Origin: Pycnococcus provasolii
Lineage: Eukaryota > Chlorophyta > Pseudoscourfieldiophyceae > Pseudoscourfieldiales
Assembly (NCBI GenBank): GCA_049487715.1
Contig: CP150581.1
Location: 451,616-515,615, forward strand
Direction of reading: 5' to 3'
DNA: 64,000 bases
Shown here: one piece after another, positions 59,404 to 64,000 of the stretch
Position numbering within the stretch: position 1 is the stretch's first letter
Layout: every line of letters starts with the position of its first letter
Notes under the pieces: generated by a model
Seen by the model: only the letters and a program-made list of their open reading frames with translations
The model's database searches: none
What the model was told of the DNA's origin: nothing
Made by a program: the position numbers and the translations under genes

Positions 59404-60313
59404 TCACTGCGCGTTTTTGTTCATGCGCGTGCTGCGCTGCAGCGGATGATTGTGACAGAATGCTCGCTCAAACCAGTCGTAACGAGTCGGAGCTCGGGTC
59501 GGAGGGGAAAAAGCAGGTCGGGCCAGCCCGTCGGGTTACGGGGACCCCTTTTCCATGTGATTTTTCAGTTTTACCACCAACCATCCGGGATTCCTCGTTG
59601 GTCCCTCGCGGGGGTCGGTGAATCATGCCGCGGGCCCGGAAAATCGGGCCCACCCGTTTGCACAAAACTTCAATGGCGTCCAAGAAGTTCCCGACGTTTG
59701 CTTTGTGTGGGTGGGTTCTAGAGGTCCAATAACGATGTTAGTCTATCGGCTATGGTATCGCCGCGAGTTACCATTCACCATTCAAGACGCGGTGGCCGCT
59801 ACAATATACCGTGTACACGTATATTCTTTGTGCGCAACTAAGCAAGTAGGTCTTTCCCATGCTCGGTGCGGTATCCAAGGGGCGGGCGGCAACAAAGAAC
59901 GCTCACGAAGACCAGTGCCGAACAACACGAAATGGAACGAAAGGGGCGTGCGTCGCGTTGCCGTCGTCACATACATTACGTGCAAGGGGGAGTGCGTCGC
60001 GTTGCCGTCGTCACAAACGTCACACCACTCACACGGAACGGCCAGCACGAGGCCATCGCTAACGTAAAGCGTGGGACGTAGGAAGAATGGTGTAGACGCC
60101 ACGGGTACACGTACGTGGATGCAAGCGCCGACGCCGTCCGGTGTACAACGGGGTCCTCCGCGAGTGCGCGCGTGCGCGCGGCGCGGCGGCGGGCGGTGTA
60201 GACGCGATCCATCTATGTGGGCCCCCGGGGGGAAAGAACCAACCAGGGCAAAGTTCAGATTCGGGGTTTCAAAATTCGTTTTTTTTTCAGAATGGGGGTA
60301 AGAGCAAGGGGAG
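59404..60313. other. Intergenic region with a 24-bp direct repeat
   Basis: A perfect 24-bp repeat (GTGCGTCGCGTTGCCGTCGT plus four bases) occurs at 59948-59971 and 59992-60015. No gene was supported. Confidence 0.6.
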
Positions 60314-60610
60314 ATGAGGTACACGCCAGGACGTCTTTGGCGCCTTGCGAGGTCCCCAAGTCACGAGTGGATGGCGACATGGCGTCGAGGTGATTTGATG
60401 ATGCACGTGAAGGATTCTTCCAATCCTGTGGAACTCGCAAAGTCATTGGCGCTTGAACACAGTGTTCAAAATCCACCGCCGTCGTCGAGCTTGCCATCGT
60501 CGTCCTCCTCCTCCTTGCACGAGGCTCATGCAGAGGAGCAGCACCACGACGAAGATGAGGGTGGACTTCCTAGGTACCACTTTGCGCCACCGTCTCCCAT
60601 GAAATTGTAG
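60314..60610 (+). CDS. Small ORF or last exon, unrecognised
   Basis: A 98-codon frame. The part from ELAKSLALEHSVQNPPP through poly-Ser to GLPRYHFAPPSPMKL reads as protein (acidic patch, proline-rich tail). The initiating Met may be MATWRRGDLMMHVKD at about 60371, or the segment may be a terminal exon. Low confidence because composition is simple. Confidence 0.35.
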   Translation: MRYTPGRLWRLARSPSHEWMATWRRGDLMMHVKDSSNPVELAKSLALEHSVQNPPPSSSLPSSSSSSLHEAHAEEQHHDEDEGGLPRYHFAPPSPMKL

Positions 60611-60752
60611 AGTGTACAAAGAAAAAGTGTTGTAGATAGATTAGAGTACCGTGCAGAGTACAAAATGTGTAACGATAATGAAATTTTGATAACTGAAAAA
60701 AAAAATAAAACGAAAGGAAAAGGAACACAATGGGGAACATGGCTGAACGCTG

Positions 60753-61937
60753 CTATCGTCCACCGCGCGCGAATGTGCGGAGAGCGTGCACATCACCCGT
60801 CCATCGCCAGTGCCACGGCTCGAATGCCACACCCTGCTCATTATTTTCCGGGAAGGAGAGTTCGAAGTGGTACTTCGCGGCGTGATTGCACAGCCAGTGG
60901 AAAGCGCGCGTGTACTTGAAGTCCTCGGTAAGTGTGACGCGTCCCTCCTCCGCCACGTCCACGGCGTAGCCGGTGTGATGCTCCGAGTACCCCGGTGGCG
61001 CGGAAACCTCCGCTCGCTGCGCCGCCGTCTGCACGCGAAGCGACTTGACGTTGAAGTACAGGTCGTGCTGCTCGTCCACGGACCTAAATCCAGAGACGGG
61101 AACTAGGTACACGCCGTCCCTTGCGGCATGCGCACGCATCGCCTCGAACTGTCTAGCAGCTGCTGCACGAAGCGTGACGTCGCCGTAACCACCTGAAACA
61201 GCCCTGAGCTCCGAGCGTGGACACTCCGCGTACGCACGGTGTCCATACAGCTCGTCGGAAACCTCCCGAGCTGTTGCACCTGCGTTAGCCGTCGCGACAG
61301 CGGTGGGCATGCGCGACGGCCCGCGCGACGCGGCGGCGGCCCACGCGGCTGCGCACAGTGCGACGCCGACGCCGGCGTAGAGCGTGATTACGTTATCTTT
61401 TCTCCCTCCGTTCGTCGTCGTTGTGCCTGACCCCCCCGAGCGTCGCACGGCGGTTGGAATGTCGGCGTTGACATCGTCGTCGTCATTGGCCTCGTCATCC
61501 GGGTCAGGCGCCGCTCGCCAGTTTCTCATCCTTGCACTCTTCATGCCGACGTTCCTCTGCTGGTTGCTATCGATGAAGTTGCGCAGCCTTCGCGTTTGTT
61601 GCCTGTGCGCGTTGACTTCCCCTGCGTTCAGCCCGACGGCCTCATTCGCGGCGTGCGTCCTTGGCATCGCCGGCCATCGCACGTCGCTGTCGTGAAGCGC
61701 CTGCTGCGCGAAGTCGACGAACTTCGCCGTTGCGTTTCGCGTATGCTTTCTGGGTTCTCTCTTGTTCCTGTCGTCGGAGGCTGACGCAGTTGACTTGACT
61801 GTCCGAGCCTGGCAGCAGCAACGCGCCTGGCTTCCGTACGCCAGCGAGCGCCGCATCCATCCCTGTCCGCGTCGCTGAGACGTTGCGTGCAAGGTGGTGC
61901 GAGTGGTGCGTCTGTTAGTGCAAAGCGCGCCGGCCAT
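60753..61937 (-). CDS. VanY-like D-alanyl-D-alanine carboxypeptidase (peptidase M15B)
   Basis: A 394-aa protein. The C-terminal domain (about residues 220-394) is a LAS/VanY zinc peptidase: SGFRSVDEQHDLYFN, the zinc motif SEHHTGYAVDV (SxHxxGxAxD) and the catalytic EPWHWRW motif. Bacterial relatives trim the terminal D-Ala from peptidoglycan peptides. The N-terminal 60 residues from the ATG at 61937 are rich in Arg/Ser/Thr/Cys without acids (LCTNRRTTRTTLHATSQRRG), like an organelle transit peptide, and a transmembrane helix precedes the domain (VITLYAGVGVALCAAAWAAA). A membrane-bound plastid or secretory location is likely. The substrate is unknown: it could be residual plastid peptidoglycan or bacterial prey wall (inference). 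Confidence 0.88.
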   Translation of the reverse strand: MAGALCTNRRTTRTTLHATSQRRGQGWMRRSLAYGSQARCCCQARTVKSTASASDDRNKREPRKHTRNATAKFVDFAQQALHDSDVRWPAMPRTHAANEAVGLNAGEVNAHRQQTRRLRNFIDSNQQRNVGMKSARMRNWRAAPDPDDEANDDDDVNADIPTAVRRSGGSGTTTTNGGRKDNVITLYAGVGVALCAAAWAAAASRGPSRMPTAVATANAGATAREVSDELYGHRAYAECPRSELRAVSGGYGDVTLRAAAARQFEAMRAHAARDGVYLVPVSGFRSVDEQHDLYFNVKSLRVQTAAQRAEVSAPPGYSEHHTGYAVDVAEEGRVTLTEDFKYTRAFHWLCNHAAKYHFELSFPENNEQGVAFEPWHWRWTGDVHALRTFARGGR

Positions 61938-62611
61938 GGGCGTACACGTCGTGTCGTGCGTTGCCTGTTGGAGGTGGTGAGGCTTTGGAGGGGGAGGGAA
62001 GGGGAAGGAAGGGGGGAAGAGACAGAAACGAGTTTGAATCCATAACTCCACACACCTGTGCCGGAGAGGAGCTATCCACTATCCATAGTCGAGCTAAGAG
62101 GGGAGCCCCTTCCCTTCGCCGTCCCTTCTTCTCACCGGAATCCCGGAATCCCACAACGGCTAGCTAGAAGAGGAAAATGGGCAGGTGAAATCGATCAGCA
62201 AACTTCTTTCACTTCTCCTCGCCGGCGGAATGGCTGATCCGTGATGTCACACTTTATTACTGTGCTGTCTCCTATCCTCTCCTTGGTCCAAATAGTCCGG
62301 TGAAACGGATTATTTGGGGGTTACTCGGGACGAGCGGGAAGTCGGGGTTTAGACACCGTGCGCGTGCCGCGTAGTTCCCGCGCGCTCGTATTGGGGCGTG
62401 ATTGCGTGCGGCACTGAAAGTGCGCACGCTCTTGTGAACGTTTGGTTAAAAGAAGTCGCACGTTACAAGAATGAAAAGAAAAAGGAAGAAGGAACGGGGC
62501 AACGGGAGAGCCGTAGGAGGGCTCGGCAACGTGTTGGAGTTTTAGGGGTTTGTAAAACGACACATCACTTGTCGAGGAGTTAGGGGTTAATGAGAAGGGC
62601 AAGGGAAGTTT

Positions 62612-62686
62612 CTCATCTCTGGAAGCGAATGCTTCTAGACACATGAAGATACTTTCCCTAAGGGACAAGAGATTTCCAGAGATGAG
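62612..62686. repeat. 75-bp cloverleaf-like inverted-repeat element
   Basis: The outer arms CTCATCTCTGGA (62612-62623) and TCCAGAGATGAG (62675-62686) are perfect 12-bp inverted repeats. Inside are two small hairpins, GAAGC-GAAT-GCTTC and TCCC-TAA-GGGA. Confidence 0.7.
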
Positions 62687-62689
62687 GGA

Positions 62690-62752
62690 CCACCACCGAC
62701 ACGAGCGGCATCCCACCACCACCACCACCGACACGAGCGCCTTGCCACCACC
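62690..62752. repeat. CCACCACCGACACGAGCG direct repeats
   Basis: Two copies of an 18-bp unit embedded in CCA-rich sequence. Confidence 0.75.
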
Positions 62753-62878
62753 ACCACAACGCAGCCCGGCGGCGGCGGCGCGGGCCCTTGAAAACAACTT
62801 GTAAATTAAGTTCAAATATACATACCCGGGTAGGCGATTAAGGCGAAGGATATTAACAAGCACATTTGGTTGAGAGGG

Positions 62879-62938
62879 GATCCTTCATTGGTTGTTATTG
62901 GTTAGGATAGAACGGGGATCCTTGATTGGTCGTTATTC
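62879..62938. repeat. GGGGATCCTT(C/G)ATTGGT direct repeats
   Basis: Two copies of a roughly 24-bp unit (GGGGATCCTTCATTGGTTGT and GGGGATCCTTGATTGGTCGT, both followed by TATT). Confidence 0.75.
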
Positions 62939-63070
62939 GAGAGTCTGAATCTTGGAAGGATTGTATGTTAAGGATTTACGCTTCTTTCACAACTTTAAAG
63001 TTATCCATTACTATGTAGAGGTTGAAGATGCTAACAACTGTATGTATAGTGTCTCGTAACACCTCAAGCG

Positions 63071-63565
63071 CTACCGTTCGTGCGAAAAATTCGTAATTGC
63101 CAAGGTGTGAGGTATAAGTTGGGGAAAAGCACCTGGCGTGCAAAGAAGCTCCTTCAGCCTATCCATGGCCCTCTGCTCATGCGCTCCCCAGGCCCAGTCG
63201 GCTCCCTTCTTCAACAGCTTCCGCAACGGCTCCGAGACTTCCGACATGCGTGGGATGAAGTGCCGGTAGTAGGATAAAAGCCCGATCTGCGACCGCAACT
63301 CTTTTGCGTCCTTGGGTGGCTCCATGTCCAGTATGGCTTTCACCTTTGCAGCCTCTGGGGTGATGCCGTCGCCGCCCACCTCGTGCCCGAGGAACTGCAT
63401 CGTCGGACCTCCTACCTTGCACTTGGTTGGATGCGCCTTCAATCCGGTGCGGCGCAACATCTGCAGCACCTTCCTGAGTACCTCCAAATGCCCGTTGAAT
63501 GATTCATGCATGCACATCAGGTCATCAATGTAGCACGCAACTTGGAGAAGGTCGTGGGGCGATCG
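63071..63565 (-). mobile_element. Truncated Ty3/Gypsy-type reverse transcriptase remnant
   Basis: The end of the RT palm is present: ACYIDDLMCMHESFNGH contains the YxDD catalytic box. It is followed by the thumb and connection sequence typical of Ty3 elements (CKVGGPTMQFLGHEVGGDGI, KELRSQIGLLSYYRHFIPRM, LKKGADWAWGAHEQRA). The N-terminal RT, protease and gag are missing, and the RNase H start ends in a stop after LAITNFSHER. It is therefore a 5'- and 3'-truncated fossil lying about 200 bp from the telomeric repeats. Confidence 0.88.
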
Positions 63566-63765
63566 ATTAGCAAATACCTTCCGCTAAGAGTATTAACAAT
63601 TTGACCAACCTCGTGCCGCGAGTGAGTGCTTCGAATCAAACCTAACTGCCAAAAAAAATGGCTGTTGTTATTGGCTTCGTTCTGCACGACACTGGCCGAC
63701 GGTCGGCCGCATACCGGAGGCAAAATTTTTTTTTCAACATGTGCGTCAAACTGCCAGCCTGGCAA
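63566..63765. other. Subtelomere-telomere junction sequence
   Basis: AT-richer sequence with A and T runs. No coding signal was accepted. Confidence 0.4.
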
Positions 63766-63825
63766 TTAGGGTTACAATTAGGGTTACAATTAGGGTTACA
63801 ATTAGGGTTACAATTAGGGTTACAA
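63766..63825 (+). repeat. TTAGGG/TTACAA alternating variant telomeric array
   Basis: Five perfect 12-bp units, each TTAGGG followed by TTACAA, directly joined to the pure telomere. Confidence 0.95.
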
Positions 63826-64000
63826 TTAGGGTTAGGGTTAGGGTTAGGGTTAGGGTTAGGGTTAGGGTTAGGGTTAGGGTTAGGGTTAGGGTTAGGGTTA
63901 GGGTTAGGGTTAGGGTTAGGGTTAGGGTTAGGGTTAGGGTTAGGGTTAGGGTTAGGGTTAGGGTTAGGGTTAGGGTTAGGGTTAGGGTTAGGGTTAGGGT
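63826..64000 (+). repeat. Telomere, (TTAGGG)n
   Basis: About 29 uninterrupted TTAGGG repeats running to the edge of the window, with the G-rich strand towards the right end. This is the orientation expected of a chromosome's right terminus. Confidence 0.97.

Larger units (their letters stand above)
61938..63070. other. Subtelomeric, gene-poor, repeat-containing region
   Basis: A G-rich tract (61987-62017) lies just upstream of the VanY-like start. Beyond it are the inverted-repeat element, the CCACCACCGACACGAGCG repeats and the GGGGATCCTT repeats listed separately. An open minus-strand frame at 62321-62863 is driven by repeats and is not accepted as a gene. Confidence 0.55.

Noticed and set aside
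59859-60062. Short + strand frame over the 24-bp repeat
   Set aside because: Its length is produced by the direct repeat; no coding character.
62321-62863. 180-codon minus-strand frame in the subtelomere
   Set aside because: Its length comes from CCA-rich repeats and an inverted repeat; no coding signal.
63517-63765. 82-codon minus-strand frame before the telomere
   Set aside because: Out of frame with the reverse-transcriptase remnant and without similarity; chance frame.
1-64000. CRISPR array, operons or bacterial insertion sequences
   Set aside because: None seen. The genes, introns and telomere are eukaryotic, and the repeats found are microsatellites, telomeric tracts and short duplications.

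Overview
This is a nuclear chromosome end of a unicellular eukaryote. The right edge is a telomere (about 29 uninterrupted TTAGGG repeats) and the genes are eukaryotic: MYST acetyltransferase, EDC4, CPSF30, IFT140, rotatin-like and 5S rRNA. Coding sequence is GC-rich, genes are closely packed on both strands, and introns are few and short (clear examples of 86, 97 and about 215 nt with CTRAY-like branch sites). Three cilium or basal-body genes (IFT140, DNAAF6/PIH1D3, rotatin-like) imply a flagellated cell. Plastid-type N-termini (rhodanese, TauD-like dioxygenase, VanY-like peptidase), a phytocyanin-like domain fused to an ascorbate-peroxidase-like domain, and a plant-type three-finger CPSF30 suggest a photosynthetic alga. 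I do not assign a genus.

Layout. 0-9.2 kb: a RanBP2-type zinc-finger protein (-), IFT140 (+, frame break), DNAAF6 (-) and a MYST acetyltransferase (-). 9.5-18.2 kb: a 46-aa spliced gene, a coiled-coil protein (-), an isolated 5S rRNA gene, a PRRC2/BAT2-N-like protein (+) and a membrane protein (+). 18.3-30 kb: a giant alpha-2-macroglobulin-like membrane protein (-) and EDC4 (-). 30-31.3 kb: remains of a broken or mis-assembled gene. 31.6-35.2 kb: a secreted, membrane-anchored peroxidase-phytocyanin protein (-). 36.3-43.9 kb: a rotatin-like 2512-aa protein (+). 44-49.6 kb: an unrecognised exon cluster, a ketopantoate-reductase-like protein (+), an inactive-type rhodanese (-), a J-domain/CS protein (+) and a membrane protein (-). 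49.8-57.2 kb: a secreted unknown protein (+, spliced), a TauD-like dioxygenase (+, spliced), the beta subunit of succinyl-CoA ligase (-), a small ORF (-), an FHA protein (+) and CPSF30 (+). 57.2-62 kb: a protein with an internal tandem duplication (+), two unknown small proteins and a VanY-like D,D-carboxypeptidase (-). 62-64 kb: subtelomere with repeats, a truncated Ty3-type reverse transcriptase remnant, a TTAGGG/TTACAA hybrid array and the telomere.

There is no operon-like logic. The themes are ciliary construction, mRNA processing and decay (CPSF30, EDC4), chromatin, and cell-surface or plastid proteins. Several genes are interrupted by exactly one frame step without a convincing intron. 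The IFT140 break is best explained by one extra base, and most of the others would be repaired by one missing base. This affects how far the individual gene models can be trusted and is described in the findings.
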